A stretch of 64,000 nt of DNA from a virus: positions 62,001 to 126,000 of the IMG/VR virus record IMGVR_UViG_3300023199_000127. The stretch is one strand, 5' to 3'. Shown here in pieces: positions 27,858 through 36,143 of the stretch. Every line of letters begins with the position of its first letter. Position 1 is the stretch's first letter. The notes below the pieces were generated by a model. It was not told the origin of the DNA and ran no database searches. It saw only the letters and a list, made by a program, of their open reading frames with translations. The position numbers and the translations under genes were made by a program.

Positions 27858-28103
27858 ATGGTTTACGCCATTTCTGTGTCTTATCTGAGATGCGGAGCCG
27901 AAATAGAGTGTGAGGTGCCCATGGAAAGGCTACAATGGAGATGTGCGGCATTTTACCGCATTATGGGTCCAGAGGACGAGGAACAGATCGTACTACATAG
28001 AAATCTCTACGTATATACCTGTGGTAACCCAGATCCAGCTTCATTGATCTGCAACGGTTCCATCAGAGTACCGTTAGCTGCTCACATGAGAAGGCTAAGG
28101 TGA
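27858..28103 (+). CDS. Small protein, function unknown (possible gene)
   Basis: 81 aa starting MVYAISVSYLRCGAEIEC. Mixed strands with four Cys (CGAEIEC, CGNPDPASLIC), no family recognised. It is the only long frame in the 317-base gap between the minus-strand protease and the plus-strand gene at 28111, and its TGA is followed by that gene's ribosome site. The ribosome site of its own is weak (AAGTGG 16 bases upstream). Confidence 0.45.
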   Translation: MVYAISVSYLRCGAEIECEVPMERLQWRCAAFYRIMGPEDEEQIVLHRNLYVYTCGNPDPASLICNGSIRVPLAAHMRRLR

Positions 28104-28110
28104 GTTCCTA

Positions 28111-28497
28111 ATGGCAAAAATTACCTCTCTACCCACACTGAGACTCAGTGTCGTACGAGGCATCACGTTCTTCCTGGAACATCCTGTCACCAATGATGAT
28201 GCTGTAGGCGAAGTCTACTTGCCGGAAGAACTCGTGATAGATGAATTGCGCGCAGTTGTGCGCGACGGCATTACCCCGTCCGTCACCTTTACCCTACGCT
28301 TTGCATCAGACAGAAATGCTGCCGGCATAGAAGTGGTTACAGGCGGAAGCATTATCACGAGCCAGCAGGGCCAGAGTATCTCTCTGCTAGACAACGACAC
28401 GATCCCAGCGGGATCGTGGGTCTGGCTTGAGATCATTAACGCCACCACTGGTGTTGACCTTCCCGAATCCTTCAGCGTTACTATCGTAGGCCAATAA
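28111..28497 (+). CDS. Small virion-type beta protein, function unknown
   Basis: 128 aa, ATG preceded by AAGGTGAG. Strand-rich with a GSIITSQQGQSISLLDNDTI loop and a WVWLEIINATTGVD strand, like the small jelly-roll or Ig-like proteins of phage appendages. First convincing gene of the plus-strand island between the two minus-strand blocks. Confidence 0.55.
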   Translation: MAKITSLPTLRLSVVRGITFFLEHPVTNDDAVGEVYLPEELVIDELRAVVRDGITPSVTFTLRFASDRNAAGIEVVTGGSIITSQQGQSISLLDNDTIPAGSWVWLEIINATTGVDLPESFSVTIVGQ

Positions 28498-28499
28498 CC

Positions 28500-29666
28500 A
28501 TGGCTACGATACTCACTAATGGGATCATTGCCCGTGCAGAGGCTGACACATGGGCTCATGCATTTCAAAGTCCCAACATCACGCCCTACCAAGACCCCAG
28601 TCTGATCATGGGCAACTTCTTCATTGGCCTGCAATCGACCATATTCTGGAAGTTCACAGGGCACGGCATTCCTCGAGGTGCTCAGATAGAATCTGCTCTC
28701 ATCGACATGGATGCCGCATTCACTAGTGGTGTCGGCACCAAAGCATCTCGCTTTACTATCTCAGACATGTCTGGCCATAGATCAGAGGCGTTGCTCGATA
28801 ACACCTTTGGTCCCGCCTGGAGAGCAATGCTATGGGGAAGGTTTAAGGTCATTCTGCGTAACAGCCCATCCTCTATTATCACTGACACTCTGCCATCTAT
28901 CGCTACGAATGGCGCCTGGGCCATTCGCTGGCAGAACAACTCTGCCGGTGGTGTCATGAACGACCAAATGGCTCAGCGTATCACGCTTGGAGCCTCTCCG
29001 GGTGTCCTTGGATCTGCTCAGCTCCAGCTCAACAGAGTTGGAGCTCCGGCAGGCAACATGCAGGTGCAGATTGCTGCTGTGACGACTGTAAATGGACTCA
29101 CGGTCCCAGGGTCTATCCTGGCAAGCTCCAACACCATCACAGCTTCCAGTATTCCCCTGACGCCAGGCCTTGTGACCTTCAACTTCTCTGGGGCCAACCA
29201 GATCTCGTTGCCGGCGAACACTGATGTGTTCTTGATCCTTCGGTCTACGCTACCCTACAACGTGGACGGAACGAACTTCATTAACTGGCACCAGCAACGA
29301 GCATTCTTTGGAGCGGGTGGTGGCCGACACTATGGCACCGGCGTGGACTTTGACTTCCAGAACTTCCCTGGTGCAGCTGATGTCTACCAGGTGCAATCTG
29401 TAGAAGGCCTTACCCCAACAGTGCCCTGGGATACGCCCCCATTCACGGCTGGCAATACCTACCAAAGCCCTGACCTAACTGCATTGGTTCAACACGCGGT
29501 TAGTAGACCCACATACAACGATGGGGGACCCATCGTTGTATCGTGGATACCAACCAACACGAATAATTTGAACAGACGGATCGCATCATTCAACCACCCA
29601 ACATTGAACTCTGCTGAATTGGTAGTGACCTATCGCCAGCGCCGCATATGGACGATGATCTCATGA
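28500..29666 (+). CDS. Appendage/adhesin-like protein
   Basis: 388 aa starting two bases after the previous stop. The N-terminal 90 residues read like a DNRLRE-type beta-sandwich (STIFWKFTGHGIPRGAQIES followed by ALIDMDAAF), and the final part (TYQSPDLTALVQHAVSRPTY, then NSAELVVTYRQRR) is the matching end of that fold, with another sheet domain inserted between about 150 and 270. This is a common architecture in phage and secreted adhesins. Stop overlaps the next start (ATGA). Confidence 0.6.
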   Translation: MATILTNGIIARAEADTWAHAFQSPNITPYQDPSLIMGNFFIGLQSTIFWKFTGHGIPRGAQIESALIDMDAAFTSGVGTKASRFTISDMSGHRSEALLDNTFGPAWRAMLWGRFKVILRNSPSSIITDTLPSIATNGAWAIRWQNNSAGGVMNDQMAQRITLGASPGVLGSAQLQLNRVGAPAGNMQVQIAAVTTVNGLTVPGSILASSNTITASSIPLTPGLVTFNFSGANQISLPANTDVFLILRSTLPYNVDGTNFINWHQQRAFFGAGGGRHYGTGVDFDFQNFPGAADVYQVQSVEGLTPTVPWDTPPFTAGNTYQSPDLTALVQHAVSRPTYNDGGPIVVSWIPTNTNNLNRRIASFNHPTLNSAELVVTYRQRRIWTMIS

Positions 29667-30226
29667 GCGTACTCCACGCATTCAAAACCAGCACGACATT
29701 TCACCTATCCCTGCTCATTGAAACCCTAGGTGAAGGAGGCGTAGCCGGAGCTACGCCGACGGTAGGCATTAGGGAAAGCGATACCGACGACTTGTACCTG
29801 GACTGGGATGATATGACGTTCAAGACAAGTGGCTGGGGTACCCAGTATGCCGCCATGGAAGATCATGGAAACGGGTACTACAGACGATTGCTGAACTTCT
29901 CAGCAATCACCAATCTAACCACAGATCCAACAAAAATGTTGGTGGCGGAGTATACAGCTCCTGCCCACGGCGTCGCACAGGACCTGATACAGATGAACCC
30001 GGTGATGCTCGAGGAGATCAGGGACGGTGTCATAGGCACCGGATTCATTGATGTGGCCTCGGATCCCAACGGATGGCAGGAGCTGCGATATCAACGAGGT
30101 ACAAACACTGTAGTGGCGCGCTTTGAGCTCTATGATCAGGATAGTGTGCGAATCACACAGCAACGCAACCCTCTAAACACTCCCGGGATTCTCATCTCGG
30201 AACGCAGGTGGATTGGAGACACCTAG
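29663..30226 (+). CDS. Virion-type protein, function unknown
   Basis: 187 aa. The ATG at 29663 overlaps the upstream TGA by four bases and is preferred to an ATG five codons earlier. A beta-rich N-terminal domain (YLDWDDMTFKTSGWGTQYAA) is followed by a segment resembling the tail of phage appendage proteins (LEEIRDGVIGTGFIDVAS and a NTVVARFELYDQDS strand). Probably works with the preceding adhesin-like protein. Confidence 0.55.
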   Translation: MSVLHAFKTSTTFHLSLLIETLGEGGVAGATPTVGIRESDTDDLYLDWDDMTFKTSGWGTQYAAMEDHGNGYYRRLLNFSAITNLTTDPTKMLVAEYTAPAHGVAQDLIQMNPVMLEEIRDGVIGTGFIDVASDPNGWQELRYQRGTNTVVARFELYDQDSVRITQQRNPLNTPGILISERRWIGDT

Positions 30227-30465
30227 TGCCGTTTGGATCACCGGCCTCCAAGGGCATACAGCCGCTAAACCCCTCGTTCTCTAGTACTAGCACTCAGACT
30301 AACGAGCGGATTGTGGCTATACACATTACAGAGGGCATACTGGGAACGTGCAGTCTGATTGCACCTCCTGCACCCACTCCTACTAGCACTAGGTCATATC
30401 GAACCATGCCAATAGGTTACTGCAACGCTCCGCTATGTAGCATGCCATCTCAGCCATCCTCGTAG
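30226..30465 (+). CDS. Small Pro/Ser-rich protein
   Basis: 79 aa from a GTG that overlaps the TAG at 30224-30226, the genome's usual coupling. Low-complexity, rich in Pro, Ser and Thr (LIAPPAPTPTSTRSYRTMP), so probably a flexible peptide. Its end overlaps the convergent gene at 30433 by 33 bases. Unknown function; moderate evidence. Confidence 0.45.
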   Translation: MPFGSPASKGIQPLNPSFSSTSTQTNERIVAIHITEGILGTCSLIAPPAPTPTSTRSYRTMPIGYCNAPLCSMPSQPSS

Positions 30466-30657
30466 ATGTACCAATGTGAAGAGGATCTGAGAGAACCACA
30501 CGGCCGGAGATGCCATCAAGATGCCGGCGGCGATCCATAGGAGATCGCCGACGCCTTGGAATACCCAGCCCGTGATACACCTGTTTCCAAGCCGGGTATA
30601 CCCATAGAGAAGCAGACCAGTACCTAGAATGCCCAGAAGCTCAGGAAGCAAATCCAT
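30433..30657 (-). CDS. Small membrane protein, three hydrophobic segments
   Basis: 74 aa from the ATG at 30657. Three stretches (ELLGILGTGLLLYGYTRL, TGWVFQGVGDLLWIAAGIL, VWFSQILFTLVHLRGW) are membrane-spanning-like. The size and three-helix layout recall half-transporters of the PQ-loop/SemiSWEET kind, but I cannot confirm that. Overlaps the upstream gene by 17 bases. Possible roles: small-molecule transport or membrane modification. Confidence 0.55.
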   Translation of the reverse strand: MDLLPELLGILGTGLLLYGYTRLGNRCITGWVFQGVGDLLWIAAGILMASPAVWFSQILFTLVHLRGWLRWHAT

Positions 30658-31036
30658 CACAGGGATCCCCGACGGTCAGATTGAATCTCTTGCGAAGCTG
30701 TTGAGCACTTTCCTCGAGATACACAATCTTGTTTTTGACACGCTCGAGAGCCTCAGCTTCAGCCTCCTCACGAGTCTCAAAGCTGTCATCGCCCTCCAGG
30801 CTGTCCCAGCCATCGGCACTACGACCTAGGGGAGAAAACTCTTTGTCAGGCCCATAGCGCTGCTCAACCGCCCAGTGATTTTCAAAATCTGCACCGGGAG
30901 AACCAGAATCGAACTGGCCCCACGGATGATCCACCCATTTCACACAAGTCTCATAGAAAGTAGCTCGGTACTCTACGATTTGATAATCGTGTGAAATCCT
31001 ATACCAGTAGCGTGTGGCCAAATGTCGCTCGCTCAT
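30641..31036 (-). CDS. Charged protein, function unknown
   Basis: 131 aa. First half aromatic-rich (RYWYRISHDYQIVEYRA, WVDHPWGQF), second half acidic and helical with a coiled-coil-like end (REEAEAEALERVKNKIVYLE). No family recognised. Part of a run of small minus-strand genes. Confidence 0.6.
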   Translation of the reverse strand: MSERHLATRYWYRISHDYQIVEYRATFYETCVKWVDHPWGQFDSGSPGADFENHWAVEQRYGPDKEFSPLGRSADGWDSLEGDDSFETREEAEAEALERVKNKIVYLEESAQQLRKRFNLTVGDPCDGFAS

Positions 31037-31054
31037 GCTTACTCCGTATAGGCG

Positions 31055-31282
31055 CTACTGGCAACGCTTCTCATGCTCTCGACCAGCTTCAAAGGCCTGC
31101 ATGGCCTTCACACGAAGTCCAGGCGGGACATCTGTCCACACCCCGTCATACCCAAGCTGATAGGCCATATCGATTTTGGCATCAGACATCAGGGAACCAG
31201 GGTTAGCTTGATGACTGGCGCCAAACTCACGACAGGCATTCTCTCCCTCGAACTCTTCTACGTCTTTGTGTAGTCTGTCCAT
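31055..31282 (-). CDS. Small protein, function unknown
   Basis: 75 aa from the ATG at 31282, which overlaps the upstream TGA (ATGA). Charged N-terminal helix then AKIDMAYQLGYDGVWTDVPP and a C-terminal helix. No recognised family. Confidence 0.55.
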   Translation of the reverse strand: MDRLHKDVEEFEGENACREFGASHQANPGSLMSDAKIDMAYQLGYDGVWTDVPPGLRVKAMQAFEAGREHEKRCQ

Positions 31283-31587
31283 CACGCTTTCCTCTTCGGG
31301 CAAGGGGTCTGGGAGCCAGGAACCTTGCCCGCCGGCCCATTGCGTTCCACGATCATGATAGCCATGTTGTGACTCTCATCCGTATCACGCAGGAGCCAAT
31401 AGCGCCTGCGTGTCGGAGAATCAATGAGCTGACAAATCTGATCAATCTGACGATCATCAAGCTCATGACCCGGCCCAACAGTCGGCGGGCTATCACAGTG
31501 AAAGCACCCCTTAGCAGGCACATCATTGGACCTGATCGGGAGAAAACACTTGCAGCAAGGTCGATACTTAGGCATTGGCGAATTCAT
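31282..31587 (-). CDS. Small zinc-ribbon-like protein
   Basis: 101 aa; a second ATG at 31575 would give 97 aa and a smaller overlap with the upstream gene. Two CxxC pairs (RPCCKC and GCFHCD) near the N-terminus form a likely zinc ribbon, followed by a helical region (DRQIDQICQLIDS) and a strand (NMAIMIVERN). Ribbon proteins of this kind are common in phage accessory regions; partner unknown. Confidence 0.55.
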   Translation of the reverse strand: MNSPMPKYRPCCKCFLPIRSNDVPAKGCFHCDSPPTVGPGHELDDRQIDQICQLIDSPTRRRYWLLRDTDESHNMAIMIVERNGPAGKVPGSQTPCPKRKA

Positions 31588-31843
31588 TCATTCGTCTGTA
31601 CTGAGACCAAGTCATCCCAGACTCCATCAGGCGCCACTCGTTCAAAGCTATGACGATGGACAACTTATGGGAGTCACCATGCTGACGATGGTCCATGTAC
31701 ACGTGGTAATTCATAAGCGGAGACCTCTCCAGCTCTTTGCGCTCCTCGGGACTAAGCCGGGGCTCAATGAGTAGACCAGCTCCGTCCTCTCTCGACTCTA
31801 CTCTAGGAGACTGGGTGGATTTCGTGGAGGACTTGGACATCAT
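31568..31843 (-). CDS. Small charged protein, function unknown
   Basis: 91 aa from ATG 31843 (a second ATG follows at once and a GTG lies two codons before, so the start is uncertain). Ser/Glu-rich N-terminus, then PEERKELERSPLMNYHVYMD and a helical end (NEWRLMESGMTWSQYRRM). It overlaps the end of the metallophosphoesterase gene by about 40 bases. Confidence 0.5.
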   Translation of the reverse strand: MMSKSSTKSTQSPRVESREDGAGLLIEPRLSPEERKELERSPLMNYHVYMDHRQHGDSHKLSIVIALNEWRLMESGMTWSQYRRMNEFANA

Positions 31844-32456
31844 GATCACTCACTAGTTGTACCGTACGACCCATGAAGGTACGCGGTAGAGACGAGAAGT
31901 ATTCCTGGTGCAGGTGTCCAAACACCAGGTGCTCAATCTTAGTCATATCCAGAGAGTCTTTCCAGATTTCCTTGGCTACCTGATTAGAGAAAAACGGGAA
32001 ATGGGACATGAGAATGTGGGCATCACCAGCAGTGATGGCCATAAGCTGAGCATGCTGGCCCTCTTGCTCACGAGTCAAAGTGTCATGGTGGTGAGACCAG
32101 GGAAGTGAGCCATAATTACCACCCTCCAGAAGAGCAACGTCTGGTATCGGCTTCTGCTGATAGTAGTGCTTCTCACTGAGAAGAGACTTCTTCATCCAGC
32201 TTTGCCACCAGTCATTGTTCCCAGGCACGAACGTGACTTCGTATGCACTAAGGGCATTACTGAGTCTGCGGTCTGCTTTCTCCCAGTCCTGTACAGGGTC
32301 GATGATATCGCCCAGTAGGACGATACGAGACCCGATGGGAATATCACGCAGTTCCTCATGGAACCGCTCCTCAGTCTCGCTGATTGTGCCTACCAGGTGT
32401 AGGCACGAAGTCGCGAACAGCTTCGTGGTCTCGGATTGCGCCGAGGATTCGCTCAA
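31803..32456 (-). CDS. Calcineurin-like metallophosphoesterase with altered first motif
   Basis: 217 aa. GDIID (49-53), GNND (79-82), SHFP (151-154) and GHLHQ (180-184) are in order and typical. The first motif, normally DxH, reads CLH (Cys18, His20), so one metal ligand is replaced. The protein could be less active or use one metal differently. It overlaps the upstream HAD gene by 86 bases, unusually long for this genome. Position next to the sugar nucleotidyltransferase and HAD phosphatase suggests a part in the glycan cassette; the substrate is unknown. Confidence 0.7.
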   Translation of the reverse strand: MSESSAQSETTKLFATSCLHLVGTISETEERFHEELRDIPIGSRIVLLGDIIDPVQDWEKADRRLSNALSAYEVTFVPGNNDWWQSWMKKSLLSEKHYYQQKPIPDVALLEGGNYGSLPWSHHHDTLTREQEGQHAQLMAITAGDAHILMSHFPFFSNQVAKEIWKDSLDMTKIEHLVFGHLHQEYFSSLPRTFMGRTVQLVSDHDVQVLHEIHPVS

Positions 32457-33030
32457 TTGTTACCTCTTCCGGATTCTTCACAGCACAGAGACGACAGCCT
32501 GCCTCTAGGCAGGCTCTCTGACCATTGATGTTGTCTTCAACTACTAGAACCTCAGCCGGCTCAAGCTCCAACCTACGGCAGGCCTCGAGGTAAATGTCCG
32601 GATGGGGCTTTGGGTTATCGACATCCTCATTAGAAAGAGTGAATTCCATGAATGGCATAGCACCAACACCAGTGACCATCAGATCAACAGACTGACGAAT
32701 GGAATTGGAGGCACAGCCCAGTTTGTACCCACGGTCACGGAGGCCCTGCAATAGGGCCACCGTGCCGGTATCAATTCGCACAACCTCAGCAAGCATTTCT
32801 GAAGTACAGTCCTGCTTAAGCTGCCAGATGCGCGTTGCCTCTTTTCCCTCGATACCAAGCATCTTCATCTTCACATTGGTCGGCAGTCCATCAAACTTAC
32901 CCTTATGGTCTCCACGACTAATAGGGTCATGTCCTGCTCTTTCCAGAGCCTTATTCAAGGCCTGGTAGTGCAGGTCACATGCATCGAACAGGACGCCATC
33001 CAAATCGAATACGACAGCCCGGATCTTCAT
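32371..33030 (-). CDS. HAD-family phosphatase (beta-phosphoglucomutase-like)
   Basis: 219 aa. VFDLDGVLFDA (motif I, Asp9 and Asp11), CASNS (motif II), KPHPD (motif III Lys) and VVEDNINGQRAC (motif IV) make a complete HAD active site with the small helical cap of the phosphoglycolate phosphatase/beta-phosphoglucomutase group. Likely removes a phosphate from, or isomerises, a sugar phosphate. It lies next to a nucleotidyltransferase, the usual pairing for making an activated sugar. Confidence 0.8.
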   Translation of the reverse strand: MKIRAVVFDLDGVLFDACDLHYQALNKALERAGHDPISRGDHKGKFDGLPTNVKMKMLGIEGKEATRIWQLKQDCTSEMLAEVVRIDTGTVALLQGLRDRGYKLGCASNSIRQSVDLMVTGVGAMPFMEFTLSNEDVDNPKPHPDIYLEACRRLELEPAEVLVVEDNINGQRACLEAGCRLCAVKNPEEVTIERILGAIRDHEAVRDFVPTPGRHNQRD

Positions 33031-33040
33031 GCTACTTACC

Positions 33041-33868
33041 CTAGCCTGTATCCTTCATACCAAAGGGCGTAGCACTTTGCTTAGGATATACACTAATATC
33101 GCAGCTTGAGAACTTCTCCACATCCTCCGGCGTGCCAATGCCTCGCATTACACACGACAGAGTTTGGCCAATGAACTTCTTGCGAATCAAATAGTTCAAA
33201 GAAGGGGCAATGTAAAACTCCCCATTCACCATATCACCCACACGCATCATTTCCTCAATGGCTTTATCAGCCATCGAGGTTGAAGCATACACAAAGATAC
33301 CAACAATCGCCTCGGAACACGCCGGCTTCACAACCGGCTTCTCCACACAGGCAGCAATGTACTTTGTTTTGTCCTCAACACATGCAAAACTCCACTTACT
33401 CTCGTCTGCTGAGAACGTGGGAACCATGAAATCCACATCTCCCGCTAGAACCTGATACAGCTTAGCCCAACCTCTATTACCCAAAGGTTTCACCCATTGA
33501 TCACAGTTGGCAATCATGAGAGGGCTTTTCTTGTCGATGGAAATCGCTTCAGCAATCCCCACACGGGCACTACTAGCTTGGCCACGAGGATCCGGATCAA
33601 TAACCGCCTGAAACTCCGTCCGCGGATACTGATCACGCATCTGATGTACTGCTCTGCGAATCTGCTGGTCATTCTCACGATTCGTAACCAAGATACAGTT
33701 CTTCACAAGCTCCATCGGAAGACCGTCCAGCGACCACTGCAATAGCGTCTTGGAATCACCAGTAACACCGTTCTCGACAACGATCAGAGGCTTGGGAATG
33801 CTGGCATCATACCCGGCTTCCATAAACCGACTGCCTTGACCGGCCACGGGAATGACAAGATTGAACAC
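33041..33868 (-). CDS. Sugar nucleotidyltransferase-like enzyme
   Basis: 275 aa. IPVAGQGSRF (6-15) replaces the GGxGTR loop, followed by KPLIVV and a NCDQW metal-binding Asp about residue 119. This is the Rossmann-like NTP transferase fold that joins NTP to a sugar phosphate (glucose-1-phosphate thymidylyl/uridylyl type) or to choline-like groups. The precise sugar cannot be read. One base from the next glycosyltransferase gene downstream in the operon, so probably the activating step of the cassette. Confidence 0.75.
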   Translation of the reverse strand: MFNLVIPVAGQGSRFMEAGYDASIPKPLIVVENGVTGDSKTLLQWSLDGLPMELVKNCILVTNRENDQQIRRAVHQMRDQYPRTEFQAVIDPDPRGQASSARVGIAEAISIDKKSPLMIANCDQWVKPLGNRGWAKLYQVLAGDVDFMVPTFSADESKWSFACVEDKTKYIAACVEKPVVKPACSEAIVGIFVYASTSMADKAIEEMMRVGDMVNGEFYIAPSLNYLIRKKFIGQTLSCVMRGIGTPEDVEKFSSCDISVYPKQSATPFGMKDTG

Positions 33869-34678
33869 TTACCTCTCCTTGCGGGCTTCGCCCACTCTTT
33901 CATTGTACACATGCTCAATATGGCGCCAAAGTAGCCAATGATCCTGCTCCAGGAATCCAGTATGAGCTACAGCATCTTTGTAGGTCTGGGACTGCGGGCC
34001 TTGCCCGTGTCCCAGAGCCTCATTATGCTCTCGGAAGAAGAAACTACAGGGCACCACATAAGGATCACCCATGATTCCGCAATGAGCAATGATCCATGCT
34101 TCCGCACATGCACCAGCATGCATGGGATAGTCACATGCCCCAGAACTCACAAACGGTTCACGCTTCACTAGGAAGCTGTAGACGGGCAACGTAGGTCCAG
34201 TCGCAGGCACCATCTTAGTCGCACGATCAAAATCGTGCAACACCCTGCGATTCTCCTGGCCACCGGCATTCACAAAGATCGTCCTGCCACAGAATGACCA
34301 ATCGCGCTGCCACTTCTGCATTCCCTCAATCTGCATAGAGATGCGAGACCGACTACTGTAGTCATCAGAAAACTGATAAGCCACATAGTCTGCCTTGCTG
34401 GTAAGCGCATGCTCAAAGAACGGACGGTGGATTGCACCAGGCCTCCAGTTGGACCGACCAGGTCCAAACTGGAGTCGCACAGTCCGTTCTCTGGGATGCA
34501 TTCTAGCAAGCTCAGCCCACCTGTGAGCAAGAGCTGCAGTTCCATCAACAGACTGATCGTCTACCAGCAACACATCAATAGACCCATCATAGTCTTGGTC
34601 AACCAGACTCTTGATGCACTGGTCCAAAGTATGTTCTCTATTCCATATCGGAATGACGATGCTGACTGTAGGTAGCAT
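33869..34678 (-). CDS. GT-A family 2 glycosyltransferase
   Basis: 269 aa. SIVIPIWNREHTLDQ and VLLVDDQSVDGT are the nucleotide-sugar site of GT2 enzymes; QFSDDYS about residue 115 is the metal-binding acidic motif. Soluble, without membrane helices. Transfers a sugar from an activated donor to an unknown acceptor. One-base overlap with the sulfotransferase gene. Confidence 0.8.
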   Translation of the reverse strand: MLPTVSIVIPIWNREHTLDQCIKSLVDQDYDGSIDVLLVDDQSVDGTAALAHRWAELARMHPRERTVRLQFGPGRSNWRPGAIHRPFFEHALTSKADYVAYQFSDDYSSRSRISMQIEGMQKWQRDWSFCGRTIFVNAGGQENRRVLHDFDRATKMVPATGPTLPVYSFLVKREPFVSSGACDYPMHAGACAEAWIIAHCGIMGDPYVVPCSFFFREHNEALGHGQGPQSQTYKDAVAHTGFLEQDHWLLWRHIEHVYNERVGEARKER

Positions 34679-35400
34679 TAGTATCCTAGCTGACGGAAGT
34701 CCTTATGAAATGACAAAGACAGCAACCGATAAGCATCAGGATGGTAGAAATAACTAGGGAAGGGAACCTTCCCATTCTTATGCTTACACCGTTGCTGTAG
34801 ATGTTCGACCGTATAGTCCCACAACTGAGACTCATTTACACCAAAATAGGCCATGGCATTTTCGACCTTTGGCCAGGGAGTGCCGTAGTAGCGAGCAAAA
34901 TCCCTCACTGCCAACGGATCCTCTAGCGGGATGATCACTGTATCCCCAGAGGTTCTGGTATTCAAATCCCAACCAAGAACCTGAGGTTGGTAGTGTGCAT
35001 CGAGCGCGTACGGGTCGTATCTACAGACGGCCCGTACGAAGTCGAGGAAACACCAGTTCTTAAAGTCTTCCTGGTACACACAATTACGGTCAATGTAGAG
35101 CAGATCTTGCTGAATGAACTTGTTCAAAAATGCACTGACCAGACGATCCCAAGGATGCCTGGTGAACACATAAAAGTCCTTCTTGTAATCCAATCGATGG
35201 ATAGGACACCACCACTCAGAATTCTCGGCATATCCCATGCAATTATGCAGCTCGCCAATGCCCATTTCATTAGCTCCAGACAAGCCAATAAGGTTAGCCC
35301 ACCACCTCTTGATTGTGGTGCAACCAGCCCTCTGCTTCCAGGCAATTGCTAGCTGATGCTCATCACTAGAGAAAACGTTGTAGGAGTACTGGGTGCTCAT
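34678..35400 (-). CDS. Carbohydrate sulfotransferase-like protein
   Basis: 240 aa. KQRAGCTTIKRW (22-33) fits the 5'-phosphosulfate loop (PKxGCTSxKxx) and FTRHPWDRLVSAFLNKF (79-95) fits the 3'-phosphate motif (RDPxxRxVSAY) of PAPS-dependent sulfotransferases, including the conserved Arg and Ser. No signal peptide or membrane segment, unlike the Golgi enzymes, so it works in the infected cell. It stands between a GT2 enzyme and a methyltransferase, so an O-sulfated glycan is the likely product. Phages rarely carry this family as far as I know. Confidence 0.75.
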   Translation of the reverse strand: MSTQYSYNVFSSDEHQLAIAWKQRAGCTTIKRWWANLIGLSGANEMGIGELHNCMGYAENSEWWCPIHRLDYKKDFYVFTRHPWDRLVSAFLNKFIQQDLLYIDRNCVYQEDFKNWCFLDFVRAVCRYDPYALDAHYQPQVLGWDLNTRTSGDTVIIPLEDPLAVRDFARYYGTPWPKVENAMAYFGVNESQLWDYTVEHLQQRCKHKNGKVPFPSYFYHPDAYRLLSLSFHKDFRQLGY

Positions 35401-36143
35401 CTCTGTCTAAACCCACTAACCCACAACCACTCACCATGATCATCAATCGGTTCCGTCTCCCAGGTGTTTAGCGCATGAAGGCCCGCCTCCTCACATACCC
35501 GGACAATTTCCTCATGTGTGTAGGCGCATCCCTCCTCGGCTTGGAGGTGTTCAGGAAGCTCATCGTACCCAGTGGAATCTGGCTCCCCACTGGCCGGCGG
35601 GACATAGTCCCACGGCCGTAGACCATCTCGATACTTCTTCACCTGCAAGGTAAACCAGCCACCCTGCACCAAACACCGTCTCCACGAAGCCAAAATGCTC
35701 CGAACCACAGAATGATCGGCGATGTGCTGGAAGGTGATCACCGAGTAGATATGGTCCACACTGTGGGGTTCCACAAATCCCTCAGGAATACCATCGCCGT
35801 CAGCGGTGGCTACTCCTGCTACGTTATCAGCATCTCCATCCCCAATCTTGTCGGAAACAACCTGAATCATATCTGGGGAAATATCAACCCCGTACCAAAT
35901 ACCACCAAGTTGTGCAGAAAGGGGCAGCAGAAGACGACCAACACCGCAACCATAGTCCAGGATGGTCTCAGCAGGACAGCTACCCACAGCATCCAGTCCA
36001 CCATCTAGCATATGATCGAAGATCTGCTCACGATACCAGTCAACGCTGGCTTTATCGAACTGGTTGTAGCCAACACGATGCTTGAGTTCTTCTTCTCCAC
36101 CAAGCCACCGCTGTCGAGCACCCTTAAGGTACTGGTTGGTCAT
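35397..36143 (-). CDS. Class I SAM-dependent methyltransferase
   Basis: 248 aa. ILDYGCGVGRLLLPL is the SAM-binding motif I, followed by GVDISPDMI (motif post-I), an aspartate-containing HSVDHIYSVITFQHI stretch (motif II-like) and ADHSVVRSILASWRRCL. Typical of small-molecule or sugar O-methyltransferases. ATGA overlap with its neighbours in the cassette. Probably methylates a sugar on the phage glycan; substrate inferred from context only. Confidence 0.75.
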   Translation of the reverse strand: MTNQYLKGARQRWLGGEEELKHRVGYNQFDKASVDWYREQIFDHMLDGGLDAVGSCPAETILDYGCGVGRLLLPLSAQLGGIWYGVDISPDMIQVVSDKIGDGDADNVAGVATADGDGIPEGFVEPHSVDHIYSVITFQHIADHSVVRSILASWRRCLVQGGWFTLQVKKYRDGLRPWDYVPPASGEPDSTGYDELPEHLQAEEGCAYTHEEIVRVCEEAGLHALNTWETEPIDDHGEWLWVSGFRQR

